Positions 53,363 through 61,638 of a DNA stretch of 61,638 nucleotides are shown here, piece after piece. The notes under the pieces are model-generated. The model ran no database searches, was not told where the DNA came from, and saw only the letters and a list, made by a program, of their open reading frames with translations. Source of the DNA: Bacillota bacterium (GTDB lineage Bacteria > Bacillota > UBA5301 > JAMCQP01); NCBI GenBank assembly GCA_023381695.1, contig JAMCQP010000115.1, positions 1 to 61,638 on the forward strand. The letters run 5' to 3'. Numbering within the stretch: position 1 is the first letter of the stretch; the number at the start of each line of letters is the position of its first letter. Made by a program: the position numbers and the translations under genes.

Positions 53363-53536
53363 GATTACCTCCCGCTTGGCTTTAGCCGGCCACCACCTGG
53401 TGGCCCTGGCCTTTGCAAATTGCCCTTAAAGGACTAACTGATATTATTTCTCGCTGATCCCGGAAAAACCTTTCCCGCCAGGCATGATCTTCATATTTTC
53501 AGGCTCAATGGGGGATACTCCCTCTTTCGGAGGAAG

Positions 53537-55201
53537 TTGCCAGAGGTGCTAAAAAAGATCCTGAAGTTATTCGGACGGCCTTCATCCCCATCTAAAAAAG
53601 GATCCGCGCAGACGGGCAACCAGGGCCATAACACCGTGCTGACTCCCATTTCACCGGACCTGCAGGGCAATGTCCTGGAAATGCGGCACCGGATCGGCCA
53701 AAGCGGCGATATTGTCTTTCGGACCATCCTGGTGCAGATCGATCGCCCGCGGCAGGTCCTGCTCGTCTACACGGAGGGTCTGGTGGACAAGACCCTGCTC
53801 TCCACCGGCGTGCTCAAGCCCCTTCTCCTTGGGGCTCAGACCCTGCGGCAAAGGGGGGGAATCGGCCGCAAAGACCCATTGGAAAAGATTCGCGACCTTC
53901 TGGTCGCGGTGGGCGAGGTAACCGAAGCAGCCACCATCGACGAGGTGCTCAACAACATTTTCTTTGGGATGATCGCTCTTTTCATGGAAGGCATGGACAA
54001 GGCTCTGCTGCTGAACCTGGTGCTCTGGGAGGATCGCGCCGTCGATGAGCCGGAAACTGAAACCGTTGTCAGAGGACCCCGCGAAGGTTTCATCGAAACC
54101 CTCCGCGTCAACACCTCCCTGGTGCGCCGCAAGATCCGCAGCCCACACCTGCGGATCGAGTTTCTCCGGCTCGGCCGGATCACCCATACCGACGTGGCCG
54201 TGGCCTACATCGATGGCATCGCCAACCCCGAAATACTTGCCGAAGTGCGGAGGCGTCTGGAACGGATCGACATCGACGGGATCCTGGAGACCGGTTACAT
54301 CGAGGAATTTATCGAGGATGAGCCTTATTCGGTATTCCCGCAGATCTTCCACACCGAGCGGCCGGATGTGGTGGCGGCAGGACTGTTGGAAGGGCGCATC
54401 GCCATCCTGGTGGACGGCACCCCCTTTGCGCTTCTGATACCGGCGGTCTTCGCCCAGTTTCTGCAAAGCCCGGAGGATTACTATGAACGTCCCCATATTG
54501 CTGTCTGGCTGCGGTTAGTCAGGTATGGCGCATTTTTTATTACTCTTACCGCTCCCTCGCTATACATCGCCCTGACCACCTTCCACCCGGAGATGCTCCC
54601 CACCGCCCTGGCCATGAGCGTGGCCGCCGGGCGGGAAGGCGTCCCCTTTCCAGCCTTTATGGAAGCACTGTTGATGGAAGCTACCTTTGAATTGCTCAGG
54701 GAAGCCGGCCTGCGCCTGCCAAAACCCTTCGGCCAGGTAGTAGGCATCGTGGGCGCTATCGTTATCGGCGAGGCTGTGGTTCGCGCCGGCATTGTAAGCC
54801 CGGCCATGGTGATCATCGTGGCTATCGCGGCTATCGCATCCTTTGCCATCCCCGTCTTCAGCATGGCGATTCCCCCCCGGCTTCTCAAGTTTCCCATGAT
54901 GTTTCTCGCCGCCTCGCTGGGCCTTTTTGGGGTGATGGTCGGCCTGATTGCCATTACGGTGCATCTGGCCTCTATCCGATCGTTTGGGGTGCCCTACCTG
55001 TCGCCCATTGCGCCAAGGGGAAGTATGAAAGACGTGGTGCTCCGGACCTTCTGGTGGGCCATGATCAGGAGACCGCCTCTCATCGGGAAATACAACCCCA
55101 CAAGGCAGAGGCATCCTGTGAGACCCCATCCCCCCCGCGAAATCCAGCCACAGGAAAAGCCCTTCCAGGGTACCAGAGGAGACCGCCAAAATGAAAGATG
55201 A
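53537..55201 (+). CDS. gerAA: Spore germinant receptor subunit A (GerA family)
   Basis: 554 residues from TTG 53537 (GGAGGAAG just upstream). A large N-terminal cytoplasmic domain (residues about 20-280: FRTILVQIDRPRQVLLVYTEGLVDK, EALVDGTPFALLIP-type segment) is followed by about five membrane helices (ALYIALTTFHPEMLPTALA, VVGIVGAIVIGEAVVRAGIV, MVIIVAIAAIASFAIPVFSM) and a cytoplasmic tail. Forms the inner-membrane germinant receptor with GerAB and GerAC. A perfect 9-bp in-frame duplication encodes AIAAIA. Expected to be expressed late in the forespore; no sigma-G promoter could be assigned with confidence. Confidence 0.95.
   Translation: MPEVLKKILKLFGRPSSPSKKGSAQTGNQGHNTVLTPISPDLQGNVLEMRHRIGQSGDIVFRTILVQIDRPRQVLLVYTEGLVDKTLLSTGVLKPLLLGAQTLRQRGGIGRKDPLEKIRDLLVAVGEVTEAATIDEVLNNIFFGMIALFMEGMDKALLLNLVLWEDRAVDEPETETVVRGPREGFIETLRVNTSLVRRKIRSPHLRIEFLRLGRITHTDVAVAYIDGIANPEILAEVRRRLERIDIDGILETGYIEEFIEDEPYSVFPQIFHTERPDVVAAGLLEGRIAILVDGTPFALLIPAVFAQFLQSPEDYYERPHIAVWLRLVRYGAFFITLTAPSLYIALTTFHPEMLPTALAMSVAAGREGVPFPAFMEALLMEATFELLREAGLRLPKPFGQVVGIVGAIVIGEAVVRAGIVSPAMVIIVAIAAIASFAIPVFSMAIPPRLLKFPMMFLAASLGLFGVMVGLIAITVHLASIRSFGVPYLSPIAPRGSMKDVVLRTFWWAMIRRPPLIGKYNPTRQRHPVRPHPPREIQPQEKPFQGTRGDRQNER
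54820..54837. repeat. 9-bp perfect tandem duplication in gerAA (in frame)
   Basis: GGCTATCGC x2, encoding part of VAIAAIAS in a membrane helix. Confidence 0.85.
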
Positions 55202-56306
55202 AGGAAAGATCTCTCCCGCTCAGTTGCGCATCCTGATGGTCACTATTATTCTGGGCACGACGGTGCTCTTTATGCCGAGCCTGGTGGCCACCGCAGCCAG
55301 GCAAGACAGCTGGCTCTCCATGATTTTAGGCGTAGCCGGAGGTTATCTGGAGGCAGCGGTGGTACTGGCCCTGGGCAAACGCTTTCCAAATCAGAGTATG
55401 GTTCAGTACAGCGAGGCGATTCTTGGCAAGTTTCTCGGAAAGATTCTGGGTCTGGCAATGATCCTGTATCTGATTCTGTTTGACTTGATTATTGTCCGGG
55501 AGTTCGGTGAGTTGCTGGTCCTGGCCATCATGCCCGCCACACCCATCACGGTTTTTATAGTGCTAATCCTGCTTTTGGCCGTCTACGCTTCAACCGCCGG
55601 GCTGGAGGTAATCGCCAGGACCAATGAGGTCTTTTTTGCCCCAACCATTGTGGTGATCTTGTTGATCTTCATTCTGGCCGCCAAGGACTTTGATCTGGGG
55701 AATCTTTTACCGGTCCTGGAAAACGGGCCGGCGCCGGTCCTGAAGGGAACATTGCCCACCCTTGCCTTCTTTGGGGAGATCGGTTTGGTGGGATTCTTGT
55801 ATCCAAAGATCAATAACCCCGGGCAGATCCCGAAAGCTACCTACCAGGCACTGGCCATCACAGGCGGCATAATGGTCATGGATATGGTCGCCGTGCTGGC
55901 AGCCTTTAATCCGGAATCAGCCTCCAGGATTATCCTTCCGACCCTGGTGATGGCTAAAAATATCCGCATCGCCCAGTTTATCGAACACCTGGAGGCACTG
56001 GTGGTCTTTATCTGGATCTCCAGCGTCTTTATCAAGATCACGGTCTTTCTCTATGCCGCCGCTCTAGCCGCTAACCAGTGGTCAGGCTTAAACAGACAAC
56101 GGTTTCTGAACTGGCCGTTAGCAGCCATCCTGGCGCCGCTGGCCATCTACTTTGTTCCGAACAGCCTGGCATTGGCCAAGTTTATTGAAAAGACCAGTTT
56201 TCCCGTCCTTTACGCTGGCGAAATCGGCATACCGCTGCTGCTCCTCATTGTTGCCGCAATACGGGGTAAAAGGGAGGTCTCCGGCCATGAAAAAGCCCAA
56301 AAATGA
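55191..56306 (+). CDS. gerAB: Spore germinant receptor subunit B (GerB, amino-acid permease-like)
   Basis: 371 residues, ten hydrophobic segments of the APC-superfamily GerAB family (ISPAQLRILMVTIILGTTVLF at the start, LPVLENGPAPVLKG, FFGEIGLVGFLYPKI). It is thought to bind the germinant within the membrane. Start overlaps the gerAA stop by about ten bases and its end overlaps gerAC, consistent with one mRNA and fixed stoichiometry. Ends in a short basic tail. Confidence 0.95.
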   Translation: MKDEGKISPAQLRILMVTIILGTTVLFMPSLVATAARQDSWLSMILGVAGGYLEAAVVLALGKRFPNQSMVQYSEAILGKFLGKILGLAMILYLILFDLIIVREFGELLVLAIMPATPITVFIVLILLLAVYASTAGLEVIARTNEVFFAPTIVVILLIFILAAKDFDLGNLLPVLENGPAPVLKGTLPTLAFFGEIGLVGFLYPKINNPGQIPKATYQALAITGGIMVMDMVAVLAAFNPESASRIILPTLVMAKNIRIAQFIEHLEALVVFIWISSVFIKITVFLYAAALAANQWSGLNRQRFLNWPLAAILAPLAIYFVPNSLALAKFIEKTSFPVLYAGEIGIPLLLLIVAAIRGKREVSGHEKAQK

Positions 56307-57642
56307 ACCAGGGGCGCTGGAATCTTTTAAAAAGCCGATCGCGGCGCACCCAGTTCTGAGAAGACTCTGCCCTGGGCTGATGATCCTGATCCTGCCCCTG
56401 CTCGGAACCGGTTGTTGGAGCAGGGTGGAGATCGAACAACGGGCCTTCGTCCTGGCTGTGGGCATCGACTGGCTCCCGGACAAACAGATGTGGCAAACGA
56501 CCCTTCAGGTCGGAAAACCCGGTATCCTTGGCGCCAAGCCGGGCGGCGCCGGCGGAGGGGGAGGAGGCGCCGGAGCTGGCGGCGGGGGTGGCGGTCCCGG
56601 AAACGCGATTTACATTGACACCAACATGGGTCGCACTTTAGCCGACGCCAACTGTCAGATTATGACGCATATGAGCCGCCAGCTCTTCTGTGGACACCTG
56701 CGCGTGATCGTGGTGGGAGAAGAAGCCGCCAAAAAAGGCCTGGGGCAGACCCTTGACCTCTACGCCCGGCGTTACGATATCCATGAAACCCTGGATATCT
56801 TCGTCGCCAGGGGAACGGCCAAAGAGATCCTCCAGCATAATATCCCTCTGGAGACAGCCTCGTTTCAGGCCATGGCGGGTCTGGTTAATGTAGCACCTGC
56901 TCATTCCAGGAGTATCAAGATCACCCTGCATCAGGTTCTCTCCGATCTTCTCTCCCTGGGCACCAAGGAATCCTTCATTCCCCGCCTTGAGCTAAAGGCG
57001 GCCGAGGAATCTTCGGGCGCCACAAGCCAGGGTGGAAGCAGCGGAGGAACTGGTGCCGGTGGAGGCGGAGGCGCCGCTGGAGGCGGTGCGGGAGGCCCAG
57101 GTAAAGAACTCCAGCTCTCCGGGTTGGCCGTCCTCAAGAAAGACAAATTCGCAGGTTGGCTGGAAAGCCGTGAAAGCCGTGGGATATTGTTTGCCAATGG
57201 CAAGGCCAGAAACACCATGATTAACGCGAAGGATCCCAAAGATGAAAACTATTTTGTAGTCATTGAATCGGAGCGGGTGCGCAGCAGGATCGTTCCCAAA
57301 CTCGAGGGAAACAGGCCGGTAGTCAATCTTGAGATCAAGATCGATGGCGCTATTATCTCACAAACATCGCCCGAAAATTTGACGGACCCGGAAAGCATCC
57401 GTTCCCTGGAACGGCGGATGGCCACGGCGATCAAAAACGACGTCCTGGCCGCCCTGAAAAAGATTCAGATGGATTACAACTCGGATATCCTTGGCTTTGG
57501 CAGGCGGTTTCACCAGAAGTACCCCAAATTGTGGAGAGAGCTTCGCCCCAGATGGGATGAAGTCTTCCCCAGCCTGGAAGTGCGGGTCAATGTGACGGCC
57601 AAGATCCGCCGCACCGGCCTGCGAAGCCGGGGAGTGTATTAG
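56287..57642 (+). CDS. gerAC: Spore germinant receptor lipoprotein subunit C (Ger(x)C family)
   Basis: 451 residues from ATG 56287 (GGGAGG upstream, overlapping gerAB). Signal/lipobox LPLLGTGCW makes it a lipoprotein on the outer face of the spore inner membrane. Ger(x)C features: IEQRAFVLAVGIDWLPDKQMW, LFCGHLRVIVVGEEAAKKGL, LDIFVARGTAKEIL, and a C-terminal domain with LQLSGLAVLKKDKFAGWL. Two glycine-rich loops (about residues 80-105 and 250-275, each of twenty-odd mostly Gly/Ala residues) are unusually long. An in-frame 9-bp duplication gives ESRESR at 57163-57180. Confidence 0.94.
   Translation: MKKPKNEPGALESFKKPIAAHPVLRRLCPGLMILILPLLGTGCWSRVEIEQRAFVLAVGIDWLPDKQMWQTTLQVGKPGILGAKPGGAGGGGGGAGAGGGGGGPGNAIYIDTNMGRTLADANCQIMTHMSRQLFCGHLRVIVVGEEAAKKGLGQTLDLYARRYDIHETLDIFVARGTAKEILQHNIPLETASFQAMAGLVNVAPAHSRSIKITLHQVLSDLLSLGTKESFIPRLELKAAEESSGATSQGGSSGGTGAGGGGGAAGGGAGGPGKELQLSGLAVLKKDKFAGWLESRESRGILFANGKARNTMINAKDPKDENYFVVIESERVRSRIVPKLEGNRPVVNLEIKIDGAIISQTSPENLTDPESIRSLERRMATAIKNDVLAALKKIQMDYNSDILGFGRRFHQKYPKLWRELRPRWDEVFPSLEVRVNVTAKIRRTGLRSRGVY
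57163..57180. repeat. 9-bp perfect tandem duplication in gerAC (in frame)
   Basis: GAAAGCCGT x2, encoding ESRESR; length unchanged in frame. Confidence 0.88.
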
Positions 57643-57784
57643 GAATGTCTGCGGGATCGGGAATACCGGCAACAATGGATGCCGGGGAGTGTGCAGCCGC
57701 CAGTTTTCGCCATTTCCGGTCTAATTTACATAAAGGGGTCGGGGATCATGGATAGAATATCTAACCTGAGATCCATGCTAACTG

Positions 57785-57820
57785 GCTGTTTATTTCATCC
57801 ATGCTGTTTATTTCATCCAT
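57785..57820. repeat. 18-bp perfect tandem duplication upstream of the SLH gene
   Basis: GCTGTTTATTTCATCCAT at 57785-57802 and 57803-57820, in the gap between gerAC and the SLH gene. The inner 14-mer TTTATTTCATCCAT also occurs once at 187-200 across the fixX start. Confidence 0.95.
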
Positions 57821-57856
57821 GACTCCACGCCAGCAGACCGAAGGGGGTTATCCCGG

Positions 57857-59005
57857 ATGTTGTTCCAGAAGTTGAAGAAAGGCCTCGTGGTCAAGGCCAC
57901 GGCAGTGATTGCACTGGCTCTGATCTTTACCCTCACGGGCGGATTTGTCACCAACCATAAAGCCGTCGCCGCTCATCCTCCCGATGTCCAGAAATCCTGG
58001 GCCAAGGACTCCATCAACGCCCTGGTGGACAAAAAGATCATGAATCTTTACGCCGACGGCACCTTCGGCCCGGCGAAAAACGTCACCCGCGCCAAGTTCT
58101 CCTCGATTCTGGCCAAGGCTTTTGCCCTTGACGCCAGGGTGGCCGACGGGTTTGTGGGCACGAAGGATCGCGCCGGCAATATCACCCGCGCCGAGGCGGT
58201 GGCCGCGCTTGACCGCGCGCTCAAACTAGGCGACCAGAACGACAGGCTGAGCAACGACTGGAACCCCACTTACGCCGATGTCCTCACCTCCCACAAGGCA
58301 TTCAAATATGTGGAGATCGGCAAACGGCTGGGGATCATCCCGCCCATCTACACCGATGCCTTTGGGCCCGACAAGGCCGCCACCAGGGCTGATGTCGCCT
58401 ACATGGTGAAATCCACCATGGATCTGCAGGTGACCACGGGTACGGTGGCCTCGGTAAACGCCCAGCAAAACAGCTTCACCGTCAAGCCCGTGGCCGGGCC
58501 TGAGCAGATGTTTGTGGTCCCCCCGGATGCCGCCCTGTTCAGAAACAGTTCCCCCGCCAGGGTGGAAAATCTGATGCAAGGCGATGCGGTGCAGATCGTG
58601 ACCGACATCTATGGCAGCCCGAAGTTTGTCAAGGCCGCCGGCGCCTTGACCAGGGCCGACGTCACCAGCAAGGTGAGCCAGCTCACCAAGGGCGCCCTGA
58701 CGCCAGATCAGGTGCAGGCCGCCATGTCCGGAAACTGGAAAGCGGTGGCCGGGACCATGAAGTTTTCGCTCTACAACCGGCTGGTAAGCATGGGCGTCAC
58801 ACCCATCGAGGCCGAGTCCATTGTGTCCCAGGACTGGAACGGCTTGAAGGGGGTCGCCAGGGAAAGGCTCGCCCAGGCCCTCTCCCAGCAACTCAACGTT
58901 GCGCCGGAGGTTGGCATCGCCCTTCTGGATCGCAACTGGAAGCAGCTCGAAGGCATGGTCGAGATCCAGCTGGCGCAAAAACTGCTGAGCAAACTTTCCT
59001 TCTGA
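57857..59005 (+). CDS. S-layer-homology domain protein
   Basis: 382 residues from ATG 57857 (AAGGGGG upstream). Signal peptide (KATAVIALALIFTLTGGFVTNHKAVA), then SLH modules at about residues 40-185: VQKSWAKDSINALVDKKIMNLYADGTFGPAKNVTRAKF, a second with NITRAEAVAALDRAL, and a third-like FGPDKAATRADVAYMV. These bind secondary cell-wall polymers. Residues about 195-250 form a small beta-domain (TGTVASVNAQQNSFTVKP, GDAVQIVTDIYGS), and the C-terminal 120 residues are helical. Probably a cell- or spore-surface protein; no enzymatic motif. Single transcription unit ending at the shared terminator. Confidence 0.88.
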   Translation: MLFQKLKKGLVVKATAVIALALIFTLTGGFVTNHKAVAAHPPDVQKSWAKDSINALVDKKIMNLYADGTFGPAKNVTRAKFSSILAKAFALDARVADGFVGTKDRAGNITRAEAVAALDRALKLGDQNDRLSNDWNPTYADVLTSHKAFKYVEIGKRLGIIPPIYTDAFGPDKAATRADVAYMVKSTMDLQVTTGTVASVNAQQNSFTVKPVAGPEQMFVVPPDAALFRNSSPARVENLMQGDAVQIVTDIYGSPKFVKAAGALTRADVTSKVSQLTKGALTPDQVQAAMSGNWKAVAGTMKFSLYNRLVSMGVTPIEAESIVSQDWNGLKGVARERLAQALSQQLNVAPEVGIALLDRNWKQLEGMVEIQLAQKLLSKLSF

Positions 59006-59046
59006 GCAGACTCCTGTTCCCTGGTGGGCGGAAAAGAAAACCCGGC

Positions 59047-59073
59047 ACGGGGGGCGGTTGAAACCGCCCCCGT
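59047..59073. terminator. Bidirectional terminator between the SLH and L,D-transpeptidase genes
   Basis: ACGGGGGGCGGTT pairs with AACCGCCCCCGT across a tiny loop, between two convergent genes. It has short T stretches on both sides. Confidence 0.7.
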
Positions 59074-59076
59074 TTG

Positions 59077-60219
59077 CTACTCTTCTTCCCACCGCAGGTC
59101 CACCCCCAGCGGCAGGTCCTTGACCGCGTAAAAAGGCACGTAAAAGAGGTCATTGATCAGGGTGGCCGGCACCGGGGATCCCTCCAAACGGAGTTGCTCC
59201 AAATCTAAATCCCAGTCTATTTCGGCGCCAAGGTGATCCGCAAGTTCAAAGAGCGGAAAATACAGCATCCCCTTGCTCCAAAAGCCCTTGATCCCCAAAG
59301 GTTCCCCGTCAGCGTAGATCTCCGGCACCAGGAGATTCACGCTCCCGGCCCGCTGGTCATAACTTGAATGCACCCCCAGGATCCTTTCCACCTCGTCGAG
59401 GACGGCGGCCACAAGCATCCCGTCACCGCTTGCGCCGCCCAAGCCGCCTGAGCCGCCGTTTTCACCTCTACTCCCACCGCCGCTCGCACTCCTGGCCACG
59501 ACCCTTTCCAGCCCGTGGCCATCGAGAAGGGCCTTACGCCCGTTCTCTTCCCAGGCAACCTTCTTGCCGAACGCCTCAGCAACAGCCTCTAACGGCAACC
59601 AGAGCTGGCCTTCCGACCAGAACGCCCCCCTGCTCACCGCTTTTCCCCCGACCCGCACCTCAATATCCAGGGGCAACGCTTCCGGCTTTCCGGCGGCCGC
59701 CCTGAGAATTCGCCTCAACTGTTCATCGCCGATGGTGGTGCGAATCCCTTGCCGGACCAATTTTGACCACAATTCGGCCGGGGTGTTCGTACCTTTCCGG
59801 TAGATATCCGGATAGACGGTGATCGTGTATTGTTCGCCCTTCCTGTCCGGTTCAACGACTATGGTTTCGTAGGCCAATCTCACCGGGGTGCCGATCCGCA
59901 CCAGTTCCGTAAGCTCTTCAACGTCTTCGTTTCTCATCCTGATACAGCCTTTGGAGACGGCTTTCCCGATCAAGCCGGGGTCGTTGGTCCCATGGATGCC
60001 GTATCCATCCAGGTTGATCCCCAACCATCGGCTGCCAATTGGGTTGGCTGGCCCGGGCGGCACGGGATCGCGGCCTTCCGGATACCAGGTGGGGTTCACC
60101 ACCCGGTTGATAATCCGGTACGCGCCGAAACTTGACGGAGTGACCATTCTCCCCACGGCAATGGGGTATTGCCGGATCAAGCGCCCGGCCTCATAGAGGT
60201 AGAGCGTAAAAGCGGGCAC
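59077..60219 (-). CDS. L,D-transpeptidase (YkuD) with copper-amine-oxidase-like C-terminal domain
   Basis: Cross-links or modifies peptidoglycan. 380 residues from GTG 60219: YkuD domain (LYLYEAGRLIRQYPIAVGR to about residue 120) with catalytic HGTN and SKGCIRMRN, the active Cys. Residues about 185-245 and 300-370 form two copper-amine-oxidase N-domain-like modules (AFWSEGQLWLPLEAVAEAFG, GFWSKGMLYFPLFELADHLG) separated by a Gly/Ser linker. The frame is open upstream without a start (ending PRREIRIN). Another frame from ATG 60395, with a strong ribosome site, encodes a basic N-terminus MSGKRAKAAFRRGRFVASL. A frameshift may thus have separated the signal peptide from the enzyme. Confidence 0.85.
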   Translation of the reverse strand: MPAFTLYLYEAGRLIRQYPIAVGRMVTPSSFGAYRIINRVVNPTWYPEGRDPVPPGPANPIGSRWLGINLDGYGIHGTNDPGLIGKAVSKGCIRMRNEDVEELTELVRIGTPVRLAYETIVVEPDRKGEQYTITVYPDIYRKGTNTPAELWSKLVRQGIRTTIGDEQLRRILRAAAGKPEALPLDIEVRVGGKAVSRGAFWSEGQLWLPLEAVAEAFGKKVAWEENGRKALLDGHGLERVVARSASGGGSRGENGGSGGLGGASGDGMLVAAVLDEVERILGVHSSYDQRAGSVNLLVPEIYADGEPLGIKGFWSKGMLYFPLFELADHLGAEIDWDLDLEQLRLEGSPVPATLINDLFYVPFYAVKDLPLGVDLRWEEE

Positions 60220-60479
60220 ATTGATCCGGATCTCCCTCCTGGGAGCGGGCTCGCCAAATTCGCCCCTGTTCCCATTAGCAGCACTTTCCCCGCTGGCGGC
60301 ATTTTCCCCCGTAACAGCATCTCCACCACCAGAGATACCAAAGACGCCACGAAACGCCCCCGGCGAAAAGCAGCCTTCGCGCGCTTCCCGGACATAAAAA
60401 TTCCCCCCGCGCCGATTTCAAAAGTCAATATATGCGCGGGGGGAGAACGATATGAGCCATTCAGAGCGGCTGAAAGATC

Positions 60480-61638
60480 TCAGCGGATTTCTGAAAGTCC
60501 TTCCGCATCATGCACCAGCGCGCCGTCCACGAAGACCTTTTCCGCGCGCGCCTGCGGATCAAGCGGAAGCTTCGACCAGATTACCAGATCCGCGTCCTTG
60601 CCGGGCTCGATACTTCCGATTCGATCCGCCACCCCGATAATCTCGGCGGCGGAAAGGGTGATGGCGCGCAGGGCTGCGTCTTCCGGCAGCCCTTCCCGCA
60701 CTGCCAGCGCCGCCGCCAGGGGCAGATACTGCACCGGAATCACCGGATGATCCGTCATCAAGGCGAATTTCACCCCGGCCTCATAGAGGATCCGCGGGGT
60801 TTCAAAGGTCTTGTCCCGCAACTCAAACTTCGTCCGGCTGGTCAGGGTCGGGCCCACCACCGCCGGAATCCCCCGCCTGGCCAGCTCGTCGGCGATCTTG
60901 TGCCCTTCCGTGGCGTGCTCCAGGGAAAGAAGCACGTTAAACTCTTCCGCGATGCGGATGGCGGTCATCATGTCATCCGCCCGGTGGGCATGGGCGCGCA
61001 GCGGCATCTCTCGCCGGAGGACGCGCGCCACGGCCTCCATCCCCAGATCGCGCTCGGGCATCTTTTCCGGGTCGCCCTTGGCCCGCTCAATCCTGGCCAG
61101 ATAATTCTGCCCCTCCACAAGAGTTTTCCGCAGGAGAGCAGCAATCCCCATGCGGGTCATGGGGGTCTTCTTCAGCTCGTTGTAAACGCGTTTCGGGTTC
61201 TCCCCGAACGCCACCTTCAACCCCGCCGGTTGCCGGATCACCATCCGGTCGATCACGCGGCCGCAGGTCTTGATGGCCACGCTCTCCCCGCCAATGACGT
61301 TGGCGCTGCCCGGCCCGCTGATCACCGTTGTGACGCCACCGGCCAGGGCATCCCTGGTACCGGGTTCATCGGGGTTGATCCCGTCGATCGCCCGCATATA
61401 TGGGGTGACCGGCTCCGTCATTTCATTGTAGTCCCGGCCCTCAAAGCCGATACCTTCCTCATGAATCCCCAGATGGGTGTGGGCGTCGATGATCCCGGGC
61501 GTGACCACCTTGCCCGCGGCGTCAAAGACCCTGGCGCCCCTGGGCGCCTCCCGCCCCTCGCCCACCGCCCGGATCTTTCCGTCTTCAATGAGGACGGTCC
61601 CCTTTTCAATTATCCCCCCGGAAATAGTGTAGATCTTG
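60480..61638 (-). CDS. Amidohydrolase, 5' end outside the window
   Basis: Metal-dependent hydrolase of the amidohydrolase superfamily, near the imidazolonepropionase/adenine-deaminase-like group. The frame enters from the right edge (KIYTISGGIIEKGTVLIEDG, a typical N-terminal beta-barrel strand pair). Metal ligands: VTPGIIDAHTHLGIHEEG, PLRAHAHRADD, LEHATEGHK and MTDHPVIPVQYL. The C-terminus returns to the beta-sandwich (IEPGKDADLVIWSKLPLD). About 386 codons are visible; only a few N-terminal residues are missing. Substrate not determinable. It is upstream of the L,D-transpeptidase on the same strand with a gap of about 80-260 bases depending on that start. Confidence 0.9.
   Translation of the reverse strand, partial: KIYTISGGIIEKGTVLIEDGKIRAVGEGREAPRGARVFDAAGKVVTPGIIDAHTHLGIHEEGIGFEGRDYNEMTEPVTPYMRAIDGINPDEPGTRDALAGGVTTVISGPGSANVIGGESVAIKTCGRVIDRMVIRQPAGLKVAFGENPKRVYNELKKTPMTRMGIAALLRKTLVEGQNYLARIERAKGDPEKMPERDLGMEAVARVLRREMPLRAHAHRADDMMTAIRIAEEFNVLLSLEHATEGHKIADELARRGIPAVVGPTLTSRTKFELRDKTFETPRILYEAGVKFALMTDHPVIPVQYLPLAAALAVREGLPEDAALRAITLSAAEIIGVADRIGSIEPGKDADLVIWSKLPLDPQARAEKVFVDGALVHDAEGLSEIR

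Noticed and set aside
53363..53536. Sigma-G promoter before gerAA
   Set aside because: A GCATG box is present near 53480, but no matching -10 element at the right spacing.

Overview
The window reads as chromosomal DNA of an endospore-forming member of the Firmicutes (Clostridia-like, visibly GC-rich). The evidence is a GerA-type germinant receptor operon (gerAA-gerAB-gerAC), SpoIIP, an S-layer-homology protein, a SCIFF peptide with its radical-SAM maturase, OrtA/OrtB/Ord of anaerobic ornithine breakdown, FixC/FixX electron-transfer proteins, strong Shine-Dalgarno sequences and frequent GTG/TTG starts. I see no rRNA, CRISPR array, insertion sequence or prophage. Nearly all genes lie on the minus strand; the exceptions are psuG, one 80-residue gene, the ger operon and the SLH gene.

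Layout. 1-1.85 kb: fixX (cut by the edge), fixC and a small ORF. 1.9-7 kb: three exported proteins (a beta-rich protein ending in Phe, a lipoprotein, a large Ig-like repeat protein). 7.1-9 kb: SCIFF maturase, SCIFF precursor, tRNA-Ala. 9.1-12.9 kb: dppC-dppB-dppA-type peptide transporter. 13.5-13.8 kb: tRNA-Leu. 13.9-20.3 kb: Fe-S protein, flavoprotein, ortB, ortA, ord, EamA exporter. 20.4-24 kb: SNF2 helicase with a Cys-rich partner. 24.1-26.9 kb: murC, spoIIP, small zinc-ribbon protein. 27-32.2 kb: psuG, an ABC exporter pair, an M6 metalloprotease. 32.3-42.5 kb: a complete Flp/Tad pilus operon (two pilins, peptidase, TadE-type proteins, CpaB, secretin CpaC, a fused TadZ-TadA, TadB, TadC). 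42.6-47.6 kb: CC/Se-motif protein, small ORF, ATP-dependent DNA ligase, oppF/oppD, UTRA regulator. 47.8-53.4 kb: lytic transglycosylase, mgsA, coaE, mutM, polA. 53.5-59 kb: ger operon and SLH protein. 59-61.6 kb: L,D-transpeptidase and an amidohydrolase cut by the right edge.

The most striking property is a family of short tandem duplications and small indels, several of which break otherwise well-conserved genes. A 5-bp duplication breaks dppC, an 8-bp one murC and a 19-bp one cpaC; a 26-bp one duplicates the start of oppD. Further perfect tandem copies of 9, 10 and 18 bp occur in and between genes. Single-base or homopolymer indels shift polA, the EamA gene, a Tad-locus gene and the M6 protease. 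In every broken gene, removing one copy or one base restores a clean family-like reading frame. PolA is itself broken inside its 5'-nuclease (flap endonuclease) domain, and loss of that activity is known elsewhere to cause short duplications and frameshifts. Either this is a real duplication-mutator lineage or phase-variation landscape, or it is an assembly artefact. Disruption of murC, normally essential, makes read-level checking decisive.
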